A stretch of DNA of 64,000 bases, taken from NCBI GenBank assembly GCA_902628525.1, contig CACOMZ010000004.1, positions 1 through 64,000 on the forward strand, written 5' to 3'. This DNA is from an uncultured Pelagibacteraceae bacterium (GTDB lineage Bacteria > Pseudomonadota > Alphaproteobacteria > Pelagibacterales > Pelagibacteraceae). A model generated the notes under the pieces. The model was given only the letters and a program-made list of their open reading frames with translations. It made no database searches and had not been told where the DNA came from. Made by a program: the position numbers and the translations under genes. Positions 19,284 through 29,978 of the stretch are shown piece after piece. Position 1 is the stretch's first letter, and every line of letters begins with the position of its first letter.

Positions 19284-20354
19284 TTAATTCTCATCTTTAA
19301 TAATATCAACATTGTGAACCATACTCTCATAAAATCCAGCTTTCGTAATTTTAACAAACTGAGGTTTATTTCTTAATTTTATTATATTATTTGATCCAAG
19401 ATATCCCATAGATGATTTAAGTCCACCAATCAACTTATAAATAACTTTTCCAACTTCACCTTTATATTTTACAAAACCTTCAACTCCCTCAGGAACATAT
19501 TTTGATGTATCTTTTTGTTTTTTTTGAAAATATCTATCTGCCGATCCTTTATTCATTGCACCAACAGAACCCATGCCCCTAAAACTTTTTAATAATTGAC
19601 CATTTTTTTTTATTAATTTACCAGGAGCTTCATCAGTTCCCGCAAACAATGAGCCTATCATTATAGCGTCAGCTCCAGCTGCAAATGCTTTAGCTAAATC
19701 TCCAGAATATTTTATTCCACCGTCAGATATTATTTTGATATTTTTATTTTTTAATTTGCTTCTTACTGACAAAATTGCACTTAATTGAGGAACACCAATA
19801 CCTGCAACCAACCTAGTTGTGCAAATAGATCCTGGTCCAATTCCAATTTTAATAATATCTACACCTAATTTAATAAGAAATTTTGCAGCTTCTGGTGTAG
19901 CTATATTTCCTGCACATAAAGTAATTTTATTGCTTTTAATTCTTTTGATATATTTAATTATCTCAGCTACTTTTTTTGTATGTCCATGTGCAGTGTCTAC
20001 TACAATTAAATCTACACCTTCTCTAAGAATTTTTTTTGCCCTTAAAAATTCATTTGGCCCTGCGCCTACAGCAGCACCAACTAGTAATTTTTGTTTTTTT
20101 ACTTTTTTAATTTCTAATAATTGTTTATCAACATTTAAGTTTCTATGAATAACTCCTATTCCACCTGCTTTAGCGATTGCTATTGCCATTTTACTCTCTG
20201 TAACAGTATCCATAGCAGATGATAAAAGTGGGATTCTCAGCTTTAAATTTTTTGATAAATTTACACTTGTATCTGCTTCAGACGGTAATATTTCTGAATA
20301 CTTTGGAGCTAGTGTAACATCATCAAAGGTAAGTGCTTCTTTTATTGAAATCAT
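19284..20354 (-). CDS. guaB: IMP dehydrogenase lacking the CBS (Bateman) domain
   Basis: The TIM-barrel catalytic parts are complete: [15 protein letters not shown] at the start, [16 protein letters not shown], the catalytic cysteine loop GPGSICTTR and the flap-type RGMGSVGAM. The protein is only 356 aa, against about 490 in most bacteria. [20 protein letters not shown] runs directly into LLVGAAVG, exactly where the two CBS repeats are normally inserted. It oxidises IMP to XMP with NAD. Loss of the regulatory domain implies loss of the purine-nucleotide control it provides. It heads guaB-TPR-guaA. Confidence 0.96.
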   Translation of the reverse strand: MISIKEALTFDDVTLAPKYSEILPSEADTSVNLSKNLKLRIPLLSSAMDTVTESKMAIAIAKAGGIGVIHRNLNVDKQLLEIKKVKKQKLLVGAAVGAGPNEFLRAKKILREGVDLIVVDTAHGHTKKVAEIIKYIKRIKSNKITLCAGNIATPEAAKFLIKLGVDIIKIGIGPGSICTTRLVAGIGVPQLSAILSVRSKLKNKNIKIISDGGIKYSGDLAKAFAAGADAIMIGSLFAGTDEAPGKLIKKNGQLLKSFRGMGSVGAMNKGSADRYFQKKQKDTSKYVPEGVEGFVKYKGEVGKVIYKLIGGLKSSMGYLGSNNIIKLRNKPQFVKITKAGFYESMVHNVDIIKDEN

Positions 20355-20391
20355 AACCTTATATAGACGATTCTTTTTAATTTTAAAGTCT

Positions 20392-21003
20392 CTATCTAAT
20401 TTTATGACAAATAATAAAACTTTCTTTTGAGTCTTTTCTGCTAGATTTGGGTTTAAAAACCTTTACTGCTTTAAAATATTTTTTACCTTCTGCGACGATT
20501 TCGTTAAACGTGCCACCCATAAAAATTTTAGATATAAAAAAAGCATTATCGGCCATAATATCTTTAGCAAAAAACATAGCCTCCTTACACAGTTCTCCTG
20601 TTTGAATAGAGTCTATGTTTTTGATACCAGTAGTATCTACTGCCATATCTGACATTACGACATCAACCTTTCCATTCAAGTTTTTTTTTATTTCATTTTG
20701 TGTTTTATCTTCAGTAAAATCTCCTTGAATCTGAATACTATTACCAATTGGTTCCATTTTTTTTAGATCAACTGATATAATTTTTCCATTTTTTGCAGTC
20801 TTAATTGCATATTGTGACCAACTGCCTGGAGCTGCCCCAATATCAATTATTGAAATACCACCTTTAAAAATTTTAAATTTTTCATTGATCTCAATTAATT
20901 TATAAGCGGAACGAGCTCTATATCCCTCTAATTTAGATTTCCTTACATAAATATCTCTACGTTGCTTATTGACCCAGTTTTTAGAGATTTTATTTTTTTT
21001 CAA
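20392..21003 (-). CDS. rlmE: 23S rRNA (uridine-2'-O-)-methyltransferase RlmE/FtsJ
   Basis: The 203-aa protein shows RSAYKLIEINEKF, the SAM motif IIDIGAAPGSWSQYA, the catalytic Asp in VMSDMAVDTTG, and the Lys in SKIFMGG, matching the K-D-K-E tetrad of FtsJ/RrmJ. It methylates the 2'-OH of U2552 (E. coli numbering) in 23S rRNA during 50S maturation. It abuts the upstream glycosyltransferase gene with no gap. Confidence 0.95.
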   Translation of the reverse strand: MKKNKISKNWVNKQRRDIYVRKSKLEGYRARSAYKLIEINEKFKIFKGGISIIDIGAAPGSWSQYAIKTAKNGKIISVDLKKMEPIGNSIQIQGDFTEDKTQNEIKKNLNGKVDVVMSDMAVDTTGIKNIDSIQTGELCKEAMFFAKDIMADNAFFISKIFMGGTFNEIVAEGKKYFKAVKVFKPKSSRKDSKESFIICHKIR

Positions 21004-21915
21004 TTAATTACTGAACCTCAAACTTTTATTAACAACTGTACCTTTAAGAGTTTTAATATCAATCTTAATTTCTTTATTCAATCTCATATCTTTATTATCT
21101 TTCCAGATACCCGCTGCTAAATGCATAATACCAATTTTATTATTAGGAAGGTATGGTTCTACGAAAGTGTTATTTTGTTCATCAAATTTAGGTAACAAAT
21201 TACTTGTTATCCAATTACAATTTAATGGAAGAAATTCAGTTTCAACATTATCTATATAAACAGACATATTCATTGCTAACTGTTCTGATCCAAATATTTC
21301 ACCACCTTTTAAAGTTTGCTTTAAGTTTTGTTGCCAAGAATTCCAAGAACTTGAATTTTTTTCCAGTGAAAACACACCAATGTTTATATGTGGAGCAAAA
21401 GCTAGCTTTCGGGCTTTGTCTAAACTAATATTTGATTTAATAGCGTGTTTAAAATTTTGAGACTTTATTAAAGCTAGTTTTCCAAAAATCCAATTTACTT
21501 TAGAAGTAATTTTATAACCTGGTCCTATAGTTTGTGTTATTCCTAATTTTCCCTGATCACATGCTTTAAAATGAAGCTCAACACTTTTCCAGTCATTTAC
21601 CCAGGCATCGCAATCAATCCACATATATTTTTCATATTTAGGAAAATATTTAGGTAAGAAAGCTCTGGAAACTTGACTTTTTAACCACTCGCGACCTTTG
21701 ATTTTACTCTCAGCAACTTCAATGTCCCACTCCGCAGATTTAATTTCATCTACTTTATTTGATAATTCTTTTTTTTGTTCGTCAGATAGTCCGGCATCTA
21801 AAATGCAGATTGCAATTTCATTACTTTCTTGAAATCTTTTAATAGAGTTAATTAATTCAGTTAATAGTGGATAATAATTGGAGTCAGCTAGAGAGACAAT
21901 AGCTTTTTTTTTCAT
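21004..21915 (-). CDS. GT8-like glycosyltransferase (GT-A fold)
   Basis: The 303-aa protein begins AIVSLADSNYYPLLTELINSIKRF and has a DxD-type metal and nucleotide-sugar motif (YMWIDCDAWVND) near residue 100. FAPHINIGVFSLEK and SEQLAMNM are followed by a late LNCNWI, in the order expected of GT8-like enzymes. Donor and acceptor sugars are unknown. It overlaps pssA by 1 nt and may act on a surface glycan or glycolipid; this is an inference from location among envelope lipid genes. Confidence 0.7.
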   Translation of the reverse strand: MKKKAIVSLADSNYYPLLTELINSIKRFQESNEIAICILDAGLSDEQKKELSNKVDEIKSAEWDIEVAESKIKGREWLKSQVSRAFLPKYFPKYEKYMWIDCDAWVNDWKSVELHFKACDQGKLGITQTIGPGYKITSKVNWIFGKLALIKSQNFKHAIKSNISLDKARKLAFAPHINIGVFSLEKNSSSWNSWQQNLKQTLKGGEIFGSEQLAMNMSVYIDNVETEFLPLNCNWITSNLLPKFDEQNNTFVEPYLPNNKIGIMHLAAGIWKDNKDMRLNKEIKIDIKTLKGTVVNKSLRFSN

Positions 21916-22724
21916 TACAAAATATCTTCAAGATCATCATCTTCATCTTTAAAGTTTTGATCTTCGTTTTCTTTTTTCAATTTTTGATAATGAAAAAAAC
22001 TTACTGGAATTGCCACTAAGTACAATATTGCACTTATTGAAATAACATTAAAAGGATAAACTAATAAAAGTCCAAAAAATGATACTATTCCAAATAATAG
22101 AAAAATTGTTGTTCGTCTTTGAATCACAATCTTTTTAAAAGAGTAACTTGGAAATTTACTAATAAGCAAAAGAGAAGTGGAAATGAAGAAAATCGGAACA
22201 ACAATCTTATAATTGATTTCTAAAAATTGTAAACTTGACATGCTAAAAATTAGAGGAGTTAAAACTAGTATACCTCCAGCAGGAGATGGAACTCCTTCAA
22301 AAAAATTATCTTTCCATGAAGGTGCTTGGCCAGTATTAATATTAAATCTGGCTAGCCTTAGTGCTACACAAATCACATAAATAAGACACAGTAACCATCC
22401 AAATCTTCCTAATTCATTTAATTTCCAGAAATACATTATAAATGCAGGGGCCACTCCAAAGCTTATCATGTCAGTCAATGAGTCTAATTCTTTACCAACT
22501 TTTGATGTTCCTTTGATTAATCTTGCAATTCTTCCGTCTAAACCATCTATTACAGCTGCTAAAATAATTGCTACTACTGCAAACTCAAATCTTCCATCTA
22601 ATGCAAATCTAATTGAAGTAAGCCCAATACAAACTCCAATTAGTGTTAACATATTCGGTAAAATAACTCTTGCGTTATTTTTTTTTTCACTAATAACTTT
22701 GAGATTATTTTTTGGTTGTTCCAT
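21915..22724 (-). CDS. pssA: CDP-diacylglycerol-serine O-phosphatidyltransferase
   Basis: The 269-aa membrane protein has the CDP-alcohol phosphotransferase motif DGLDGRIARLIKGTSKVGKELDSLTD (the D-G-x2-A-R-x8-G-x3-D-x3-D pattern) and about six to eight membrane segments. It makes phosphatidylserine, which the next gene's product decarboxylates to phosphatidylethanolamine. It starts 2 nt after psd ends. The acidic tail (EDQNFKDEDDDLEDIL) is an unremarkable extension. Confidence 0.94.
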   Translation of the reverse strand: MEQPKNNLKVISEKKNNARVILPNMLTLIGVCIGLTSIRFALDGRFEFAVVAIILAAVIDGLDGRIARLIKGTSKVGKELDSLTDMISFGVAPAFIMYFWKLNELGRFGWLLCLIYVICVALRLARFNINTGQAPSWKDNFFEGVPSPAGGILVLTPLIFSMSSLQFLEINYKIVVPIFFISTSLLLISKFPSYSFKKIVIQRRTTIFLLFGIVSFFGLLLVYPFNVISISAILYLVAIPVSFFHYQKLKKENEDQNFKDEDDDLEDIL

Positions 22725-22726
22725 AA

Positions 22727-23374
22727 TTAATTTTTAGCAATTAAAGTTTCTCCTGAAATTGCTGTTTGACCAACTTTTACTAATGGTTCATAATTTTCAT
22801 AGTAAACATCTGCTCGACTTCCAAATCTAATCATACCAATTCTTTCTCCTTGGCTGAGCTCTTGGTTCTTATTTGTTTCACAAACAATTCTTCTTGCAAC
22901 TAAACCTGCTATCTGAACAACTATAATATCATTTCCATGCTTATCTTTTATTTGATAATAATTTCTCTCATTATCTTCACTTGCTTTGTCCAAAGATGCA
23001 TTTAAAAATTTACCTGGTTTATATAAAATTTCCTCGACAATACCTGAACAAGGGGTTCTATTTACATGACAGTCAAAGACATTCATAAAAATACTAATTT
23101 TTTTAAATTTTTTATTTTCTAAATTAAGTTCTTTTGGACCATCTACCTCCTCAACTTTAATTACTTCTCCATCTGCTGGGCTTACTAAGTAACTATCGTC
23201 TCCTATAATTATTCTTTCAGGATCTCTAAAGAAATAATAGACCCAAATAGTTAATAATAATCCTATTAATCCTAAAAAATTATTTATGATTAAAAATATG
23301 ATAGTTATAAAAACAGCTATAACTATAAACTTGTATCCCTCAGTGTGGATTTTTGGAAATATCTTACTAAACAT
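22727..23374 (-). CDS. psd: Phosphatidylserine decarboxylase (short proenzyme)
   Basis: The 215-aa protein is of the short type common in alphaproteobacteria. The self-cleavage site that yields the pyruvoyl group is in GMIRFGSRADVYY near residue 190, with FGS in place of the LGST of the long form. The conserved FMNVFDCHVNRTP and SPADGEV segments are present, and there are two N-terminal membrane segments. It forms phosphatidylethanolamine together with pssA. Confidence 0.95.
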   Translation of the reverse strand: MFSKIFPKIHTEGYKFIVIAVFITIIFLIINNFLGLIGLLLTIWVYYFFRDPERIIIGDDSYLVSPADGEVIKVEEVDGPKELNLENKKFKKISIFMNVFDCHVNRTPCSGIVEEILYKPGKFLNASLDKASEDNERNYYQIKDKHGNDIIVVQIAGLVARRIVCETNKNQELSQGERIGMIRFGSRADVYYENYEPLVKVGQTAISGETLIAKN

Positions 23375-23450
23375 ATTCTTCTATTTGATAATTTTCGATT
23401 AATATGTATATAAAATGATCAAATTCAATTAATAAGATAATTTTTATTTA

Positions 23451-24665
23451 ATGAGCAAAATCAACGTAAAAAACCCAGTAGTTGAACTGGATGGTGATGA
23501 AATGACTCGAATTATATGGGAGTTCATAAAAAATAAGCTCATTTTACCTTATATTAATCTTGGTATTGAGTATTACGATTTAGGTATGAAAAGTAGAGAC
23601 AATACTGATGATCAAATCACAATTGACTCGGCTAATGCTATTAAGAAAATTGGTGTTGGTATCAAATGTGCAACCATAACCCCTGATGAGGCAAGGGTTG
23701 AAGAATTTGGTTTAAAAAAAATGTGGAGATCACCTAATGGCACAATAAGAAACATTATTGGAGGAACTGTTTTTAGAGAGCCAATTATTTGTAAAAATAT
23801 TCCTAAACTAGTCCCTTCATGGACAGATCCAGTTATTATTGGACGACACGCATTTGGAGATCAATATAGAGCAACAGATTTTAAGGTTCCTGGTAAAGGG
23901 AAAATGGAAGTAAAATGGACTTCTGAAGACGGAAAAGAAGAAATAAAATATGAAGTATTTAACTTCACTGGCCCAGGTGTTGCTCTTTCAATGTATAATT
24001 TAGACAAATCTATTCAAGATTTTGCAAGATCTTGCTTTAGCTATGGCTTGATTAAAAAATGGCCAGTTTACATGTCAACGAAAAATACAATTCTTAAAAA
24101 ATATGATGGAAGATTTAAAGATATTTTTGAGGAAATATTTGAGAATGAATACAAAAAAGAATTTGAAAAAAATAATCTAACTTATGAACATAGATTAATT
24201 GATGACATGGTTGCATGTGCAATGAAATGGAGTGGAAAATATATTTGGGCATGCAAAAATTACGATGGAGATGTTCAGTCAGATACAATGGCTCAAGGCT
24301 ATGGCTCATTAGGTTTAATGACCAGTACTCTTTTAACTCCAGATGGAAAAGTAATGGAAGCAGAAGCGGCTCATGGCACAGTAACTAGACATTACAGAAT
24401 GCACCAACAAGGAAAGGAAACCTCTACTAATCCTATAGCGTCAATTTTTGCATGGACCAGAGGACTTGCTCATAGAGGAAAGTTAGACAGCAATCAAGAT
24501 TTAATTAATTTTTCGCAAACGCTCGAAAAAGTTTGTATTGAATGTGTTGAAAATGGTTCTATGACAAAAGATTTGGCGATCTTGGTTGGTCCAAATAGTA
24601 AATTTTTAACAACAAATCAATTTTTAGATGAAATTGATGGTAATTTAAAAAAAAAATTAAATTAA
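23451..24665 (+). CDS. icd: NADP-dependent isocitrate dehydrogenase
   Basis: The 404-aa protein is of the dimeric, eukaryote-like type II group. It starts [20 protein letters not shown] and includes [21 protein letters not shown] (substrate Ser/Arg), [14 protein letters not shown], and the metal-binding region [12 protein letters not shown] with [26 protein letters not shown] lies in the cofactor loop. It converts isocitrate to 2-oxoglutarate in the TCA cycle. It has its own 76-nt divergent region with psd and overlaps the convergent alaS by 9 nt. Confidence 0.96.
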   Translation: MSKINVKNPVVELDGDEMTRIIWEFIKNKLILPYINLGIEYYDLGMKSRDNTDDQITIDSANAIKKIGVGIKCATITPDEARVEEFGLKKMWRSPNGTIRNIIGGTVFREPIICKNIPKLVPSWTDPVIIGRHAFGDQYRATDFKVPGKGKMEVKWTSEDGKEEIKYEVFNFTGPGVALSMYNLDKSIQDFARSCFSYGLIKKWPVYMSTKNTILKKYDGRFKDIFEEIFENEYKKEFEKNNLTYEHRLIDDMVACAMKWSGKYIWACKNYDGDVQSDTMAQGYGSLGLMTSTLLTPDGKVMEAEAAHGTVTRHYRMHQQGKETSTNPIASIFAWTRGLAHRGKLDSNQDLINFSQTLEKVCIECVENGSMTKDLAILVGPNSKFLTTNQFLDEIDGNLKKKLN

Positions 24666-27323
24666 AGTCTTTAGCTTTTTAAAAGCTTCGTCTATTTTTG
24701 ATTGATCTTGACCACCTGCTTGAGCAAAGTCTTTTCTTCCACCTCCACCTTTTCCACCAATTATTTCAGAACCTAGTTTTACAAATTGAACAGCATCAAA
24801 TTTGGTTGTTAGGTTATCAGTAATTCCTACTGCTAGTCCAACTTTATCATCTTTACTTGCAAAAACGATTACTATTCCTTCATTCAATTCTTTCTTTCCA
24901 TTATCAACTAATTTTCTTAAATCTTTTGGAGGTAAATCTTGGATTTTTTGAAATCTGACTTTAATATTATTTATAATCTCATCATTAATAATATTTCTAG
25001 ATTTATCTCCTAAAACATTTTTCACACTTAATTGCTCCAATTGTCTAGACAGGTCTTTTATAGAACCTTTTAAATCTTTGTTTTGAAGATTTGGTTTTCC
25101 ACCTAGTTTAATAATTTTAGAAGAAAGCTCATTTATCATTTCCTCATCTTTTTGAACTGATAATGAGGATAATTTTTCCTTATTTTGAATATAATCTTCC
25201 AACTGTTTATCTCTCAAGGCTTCTACTCTTCTAACGCCTGCAGCAATTGAGGATTGGCTAATTGTTTTAAATTTGCCAATATCACCAGTGTTTTTTACAT
25301 GAGTTCCACCACAAAGCTCTGTAGAAAAATATGTATTTTCCTCTTTACCCATTGAAACAACTCTTACTTCTTCACCATATTTTTCCCCAAAAAAAGCAAG
25401 TGCTCCCTTTTCTATAGCTGCTTTTGGAGTCATAATTCTTGTTGTTACTTCAGTACTGCTAGTAACGTATTCATTAACTATTTTGTCAATTTTTACTAAT
25501 TCGTCGTTTGATATTGGTTTCATGTGACTAAAATCAAATCTTAAACGATCTGGTGCAACAAGTGAGCCTTTTTGCATAACGTGTTTTCCTAATGTTCTTC
25601 TTAAAGACTCGTGTAGTAAATGTGTTGCTGAATGATAAGCCTTAAGATTGCCTCTTCTTTCTTCATCAATCTTCATTTCAACAACGTCGTTAATTTTAAT
25701 TTCACCATTTTTCAATGTTCCATAGTGAACAAATAAATCACCAAGTTCTTTTTGAGTGTCAGTTACTTCAAATACAAAATCTCCTACTGATATTTTTCCT
25801 GTATCACCAAGTTGGCCACCTGACTCTCCATAAAAAGGTGTTTGGTTAGTTATAATTGCTCCTTCCTCACTTCCAGATAATTTTTCAGTTTCTTTATTGT
25901 CTTTTACAATTGATAAAACTATCCCTTCTGATCTATTAAATTCATAACCTAAAAATTCTGTTGGACCTACTCTATCTTTAATACCAAACCAAATTTGTTC
26001 TTGTGAACTATCACCTGAACCTTTCCAGTTCTTTTTAGCAAGTTCTTTACTTTTTTTCATTAGTTCATCAAATTTATCCTGATCGACTGTTAAAGATTTA
26101 TTTTTTAGAATATCTTCTGTTAAATCTAACGGGAAACCGTATGTGTCATATAGTTTAAATGCTACTTCTCCTGGCAAAACTTTTTCAATCTTATTTATTT
26201 CGTCATTAAGAATTTTTATTCCTCTATCGAGTAGAACTAAAAATTTTTCTTCTTCCATTTTTAAAGTTTCTTTAATTAAAGTTTCTGATCTTTCTAATTC
26301 TGGATAATTACCCTTCATTTCTTCTTTAAGAGAATCAAAAATTTTATTAAAAACTGGTTCTTTAGAACCAAGTAAATGTGAATGTCTCATACCTCTTCTC
26401 ATTATTCTTCTAAGCACATATCCTCTTCCTTCATTTGATGGAAGAACACCCTCTGCCAAAAGAAAAGAGCTTGCTCTTAGGTGATCTGCAATTACTCTAA
26501 AACTTGAGATATTATTTTCATTCAATTTTACTTTTGTAAATTCTGAAATTGAAGCAATTAATTTTTTAAAATGATCTGTTTCATAATTATCATGTGTCCC
26601 TTGTAATAAAGCTGCAATTCTCTCTAAACCCATTCCAGTATCAACTGATGGTTTTGGAAGATTAATTCTTTTATCTTTTGAAACTTGTTCAAATTGCATA
26701 AATACTAAATTCCAAATTTCGATAAACCTGTCTCCATCTTCATCTTTGGTTCCAGGTAATCCTCCTGGTAAATGATCGCCGTGATCAAAAAAGATTTCAG
26801 AACAAGGTCCACATGGTCCAGTTTCACCCATAGACCAGAAATTATCTGAGGTTGCTATTCTGATTATTCTATCATCGCTAAAACCCGCGATTTTCTTCCA
26901 AAAATTGAATGCTTCATCATCTTCATGAAAAACAGTTACATAAAGCCGATTTTTATCTATTCCAAAATCTTTGGTAATTAAATCCCAAGCATAATGAATT
27001 GCTTGTTCTTTAAAATAATCTCCAAAAGAAAAATTGCCCAACATTTCAAAGAATGTATGGTGCCTAGGCGTATAACCCACATTTTCTAAATCGTTGTGCT
27101 TACCACCTGCCCTTACACATTTTTGTGAAGTAGTCGCTCTTACATATTCTCTTTTTTCCAATCCTGTGAATACATTTTTAAATTGAACCATTCCTGAATT
27201 AGCAAACATTAATGTTGGATCATTATTTGGAACCAAATTGCTGGAGTCCACAATTTTATGATCATTCTTTTCAAAATACTTTAAGAAAGTATTTCTTATT
27301 TCGTTGAGTGTTTTGTCTGCCAT
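24657..27323 (-). CDS. alaS: Alanyl-tRNA synthetase
   Basis: At 888 aa it is full length. The class II catalytic domain begins [35 protein letters not shown] and includes [14 protein letters not shown] and TGMGLERIA. The editing domain has the zinc-type motif [16 protein letters not shown] and [13 protein letters not shown]. The C-terminal C-Ala domain ends in the Gly-rich [16 protein letters not shown]. It charges tRNA-Ala and clears mischarged Ser or Gly. It stands alone between the recA terminator and the convergent icd. Confidence 0.98.
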   Translation of the reverse strand: MADKTLNEIRNTFLKYFEKNDHKIVDSSNLVPNNDPTLMFANSGMVQFKNVFTGLEKREYVRATTSQKCVRAGGKHNDLENVGYTPRHHTFFEMLGNFSFGDYFKEQAIHYAWDLITKDFGIDKNRLYVTVFHEDDEAFNFWKKIAGFSDDRIIRIATSDNFWSMGETGPCGPCSEIFFDHGDHLPGGLPGTKDEDGDRFIEIWNLVFMQFEQVSKDKRINLPKPSVDTGMGLERIAALLQGTHDNYETDHFKKLIASISEFTKVKLNENNISSFRVIADHLRASSFLLAEGVLPSNEGRGYVLRRIMRRGMRHSHLLGSKEPVFNKIFDSLKEEMKGNYPELERSETLIKETLKMEEEKFLVLLDRGIKILNDEINKIEKVLPGEVAFKLYDTYGFPLDLTEDILKNKSLTVDQDKFDELMKKSKELAKKNWKGSGDSSQEQIWFGIKDRVGPTEFLGYEFNRSEGIVLSIVKDNKETEKLSGSEEGAIITNQTPFYGESGGQLGDTGKISVGDFVFEVTDTQKELGDLFVHYGTLKNGEIKINDVVEMKIDEERRGNLKAYHSATHLLHESLRRTLGKHVMQKGSLVAPDRLRFDFSHMKPISNDELVKIDKIVNEYVTSSTEVTTRIMTPKAAIEKGALAFFGEKYGEEVRVVSMGKEENTYFSTELCGGTHVKNTGDIGKFKTISQSSIAAGVRRVEALRDKQLEDYIQNKEKLSSLSVQKDEEMINELSSKIIKLGGKPNLQNKDLKGSIKDLSRQLEQLSVKNVLGDKSRNIINDEIINNIKVRFQKIQDLPPKDLRKLVDNGKKELNEGIVIVFASKDDKVGLAVGITDNLTTKFDAVQFVKLGSEIIGGKGGGGRKDFAQAGGQDQSKIDEAFKKLKTLI

Positions 27324-27370
27324 ATTTTTAAAATACAGCTTTTTTATTTTATGTCTAGATACAGTAAGGG

Positions 27371-27400
27371 AAAAAAGGCGCTTAATTTAAGCGCCTTTTA
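27371..27400 (-). terminator. Rho-independent structure between alaS and recA
   Basis: A 12-bp stem (AAAAGGCGCTTA / TAAGCGCCTTTT) with a 3-nt loop lies between the recA stop at 27418 and the alaS start at 27323. On the minus strand the hairpin is followed by a T-run (CGCCTTTTTTCCC), so it terminates recA before alaS. The plus-strand reading also ends in TTTT but no plus-strand gene is there. Confidence 0.8.
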
Positions 27401-27417
27401 TTAATAAAGATGACCTA

Positions 27418-28572
27418 TTAATTCTTTTTTGATGGAGGAGTAGCTTCTGCTTTATCAGCCTCTTCTTTTTCAGCTACTTTCTTTTCTTTTTCCAATTTTT
27501 CAGGATCAATTGGATTTCCTTCTATTTTCTTAGAAATCACACCTGCTTTTTCTCTAATTGCCATTTCAATCTCTGCAGCAACTTTAGGATTTTGAGCTAA
27601 ATAAGTCTTAGCATTCTCTCTACCTTGACCAATCTTCTCACCTTTATAAGCATACCAAGCACCTGATTTTTCAATTATATCTGCTTTGGAACCAAGATCG
27701 ACTAGTTCACCCATCTTGCTAATTCCTCTTCCATACATCAAGTCAAATTCAACAACTTTAAACGGTGGTGCAACTTTATTCTTAACTACTTTCACTCTTG
27801 TAGAGTTACCAATAATTTCATCTTTATCTTTGATGGCACCAATTCTTCTAATATCCATTCTTACAGACGAGTAAAACTTAAGTGCGTTACCACCTGATGT
27901 TGTTTCTGGACTTCCGAACATAACTCCAATTTTCATTCTGATTTGGTTAATGAAAATCATCATCGTATTTGTATTTGATATTGAACCAGTTAATTTTCTT
28001 AATGCCTGACTCATCAATCTTGATTGAAGACCAACATGATGATCTCCCATCTCGCCTTCAATTTCAGCTTTAGGAGTTAAAGCTGCAACAGAGTCGATAA
28101 CAATTACTGAAATAGAGCCTGATTTTACTAGTGTATCAGCGATTTCTAAAGCTTGTTCACCAGTATCTGGCTGTGAAATTAAAAGTTCTTCTGTATTCAC
28201 ACCTAATTTTTTTGCATACACTGGATCTAATGCATGCTCTGCATCAACAAATGCACAAATGCCTCCAGATTTTTGAGCTTCAGCAACAACTTGTAATGCT
28301 AATGTTGTTTTTCCAGATGACTCTGGTCCGTAAACTTCAATAATTCTTCCTTTTGGTAATCCGCCTATACCTAAAGCTAAATCAAGACTTAAAGATCCCG
28401 TGGATACTGACTCAATATCCATAGCTCTTTTTTCGCCAAGCTTCATTACAGAACCTTTTCCAAAATTATCTGTAATCTGAGCTATTGCAGCATCTAGTGC
28501 TTTGTTCTTTTCTTTAACGTCCATTTCTTGATCTTTAGTAGATTTAATTACTTTTAGGTTACTTTTCGTCAT
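27418..28572 (-). CDS. recA: Recombinase A
   Basis: The 384-aa protein has Walker [12 protein letters not shown], Walker [11 protein letters not shown], the L1/L2 DNA-binding loops ([43 protein letters not shown]) and a charged C-terminus. It mediates homologous recombination and triggers LexA/UmuD self-cleavage in the SOS response. The chosen start leaves a 16-residue extension before a second Met ([16 protein letters not shown]) that aligns better with other RecA starts; either may be used. A possible degenerate SOS box lies 50-64 nt upstream. Confidence 0.98.
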   Translation of the reverse strand: MTKSNLKVIKSTKDQEMDVKEKNKALDAAIAQITDNFGKGSVMKLGEKRAMDIESVSTGSLSLDLALGIGGLPKGRIIEVYGPESSGKTTLALQVVAEAQKSGGICAFVDAEHALDPVYAKKLGVNTEELLISQPDTGEQALEIADTLVKSGSISVIVIDSVAALTPKAEIEGEMGDHHVGLQSRLMSQALRKLTGSISNTNTMMIFINQIRMKIGVMFGSPETTSGGNALKFYSSVRMDIRRIGAIKDKDEIIGNSTRVKVVKNKVAPPFKVVEFDLMYGRGISKMGELVDLGSKADIIEKSGAWYAYKGEKIGQGRENAKTYLAQNPKVAAEIEMAIREKAGVISKKIEGNPIDPEKLEKEKKVAEKEEADKAEATPPSKKN

Positions 28573-28621
28573 TTTTTGCCTCTTTTTTTGTATTTTTTAA
28601 CAGTCGAATCATAAAATAAAT

Positions 28622-28636
28622 GTACACATTTTGTTC
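28622..28636 (-). promoter_or_regulatory. Possible degenerate LexA (SOS) box upstream of recA
   Basis: The minus strand reads GAAC-AAAATGT-GTAC, one base away from the alphaproteobacterial LexA consensus GAAC-N7-GAAC. It lies about 50 nt upstream of the recA ATG, in the region where a recA promoter is expected. The perfect copy in front of umuD in this window supports the assignment, but a single mismatch in a half-site weakens it. Confidence 0.4.
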
Positions 28637-28679
28637 TCATTAGCAATATATTTATTAATTTTGATAAAAAAAGATCGAA

Positions 28680-29978
28680 TTATTTTAGATTTAGATAATC
28701 GCTATTAAGTAAACCAACAGATTTTAATACTCTATATTGAGACAATAAATAGCTTCTTTCAGCTTCAGCCAGATTTATTTTTGCATTAATTAAACTTGAT
28801 CTTGATTGCAAAACGTCAAAAGTTGATCTGCCTGATCCACTTTCATACTCAAAACTAATACCTTCAGTTGCAATTTCAGCTGCTTTAACTTGAGATTGCA
28901 CAGCTTGTAAAAAGCTTCTTGAGGATTGTAAAGTTGACCAAGATGAAGTTACTGATTGTGTATTATTTTTCTGAGCGTTCTCTAATAATAATCTTTTCAT
29001 GCCCTTAGCTTGAAGATTTTTGCTTACATTAGATTTATTTTTTCCACCAAATTGAAAAGGCCAAGAAACAGTGGCTTGTAAAACATCTTTTTCTCTTTCG
29101 TCATAAGTTGCACTTAAATCGTCTGTATAAGTTCTCTCTAATGAAATCTTTGCTGTTGGAGAAAGATCAGATCTTGCAATTTTTACATCTAATTCTGACT
29201 GTCCGTATTCTATTTCAGCAATAATTAATTCTGGACTTTTTTGTAAAGATATTTTCTTTGCTTCACTTAAATTTTTTGGAATAGATACGTTAGCATTGTA
29301 TATTTTTTTTAAATTTTCTTTTGCAGCTATAACCCCAATTACATTCTCATAATTTAATTTACTTGTTACTATATTATTTTGAGCTTCAATATACCTTGCT
29401 TGAGCGCCTGCTAGAGATGATTGAGATTGTGCTAAATCAGATGCTGTGATTTGCCCCCTACTTAATCTTGCATTATCTAATTCAAATTGTCTTTGAAGTA
29501 AGTTTACATTTTCTTCATTTATATTTAGTTTTTCATAAGCCAAAATTAACCCTGTATAAGCTTCTATTGCTCTCAAGAAAATCTCTTGTTCTTTTTTAAC
29601 TAATTTTGCTTCAGTTAGATTTAATCCTAATTTACTTTTTTCATATTCTGTTTTTCTTCCACTACCATCAAGTAATGTTTGCTCAAGTTTAATTGAAGAA
29701 GTCATTGTATCAGTATCAGTAATAGATGCATCTCCCCCACTTTGATTTGTAAGTTCATTAGTCTCTTCAAAATTTTTTGTTCCTGATAAAGTTAAAGTAG
29801 GTAATAAGTCACTTCTCGACATATTGATTACCTCTTTTTGAATTTCTAAGTTTTTTCTTTCTGCTTGAAGCTCAAGATTGTTATCAAAAGTTTGTTTTAA
29901 TGCTTCTTTTAAAGTTGCAGAAAAAGCGCTTAATGGAAAAATTAATATACAAAATATTATTAATGAGAATTTTTTCAT
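28680..29978 (-). CDS. TolC-family outer membrane efflux protein
   Basis: The 432-aa protein has a signal peptide (MKKFSLIIFCILIFPLSAFSA) and the two-fold OEP repeat. The first half starts TLKEALKQTFDNNLELQAERKNLEIQ, and LPTLTLSGT and the RGQITASDLAQSQSSLAGAQ helix follow. The second half has SPELIIAEIEYGQSELDVKIARSDLSPTAKISLER and SGRSTFDVLQSRSSLINAKINLAEAE. It forms a trimeric outer membrane channel for type I secretion or RND efflux. No inner-membrane partner is adjacent. It overlaps the glycerate kinase gene by 4 nt. Confidence 0.92.
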   Translation of the reverse strand: MKKFSLIIFCILIFPLSAFSATLKEALKQTFDNNLELQAERKNLEIQKEVINMSRSDLLPTLTLSGTKNFEETNELTNQSGGDASITDTDTMTSSIKLEQTLLDGSGRKTEYEKSKLGLNLTEAKLVKKEQEIFLRAIEAYTGLILAYEKLNINEENVNLLQRQFELDNARLSRGQITASDLAQSQSSLAGAQARYIEAQNNIVTSKLNYENVIGVIAAKENLKKIYNANVSIPKNLSEAKKISLQKSPELIIAEIEYGQSELDVKIARSDLSPTAKISLERTYTDDLSATYDEREKDVLQATVSWPFQFGGKNKSNVSKNLQAKGMKRLLLENAQKNNTQSVTSSWSTLQSSRSFLQAVQSQVKAAEIATEGISFEYESGSGRSTFDVLQSRSSLINAKINLAEAERSYLLSQYRVLKSVGLLNSDYLNLK

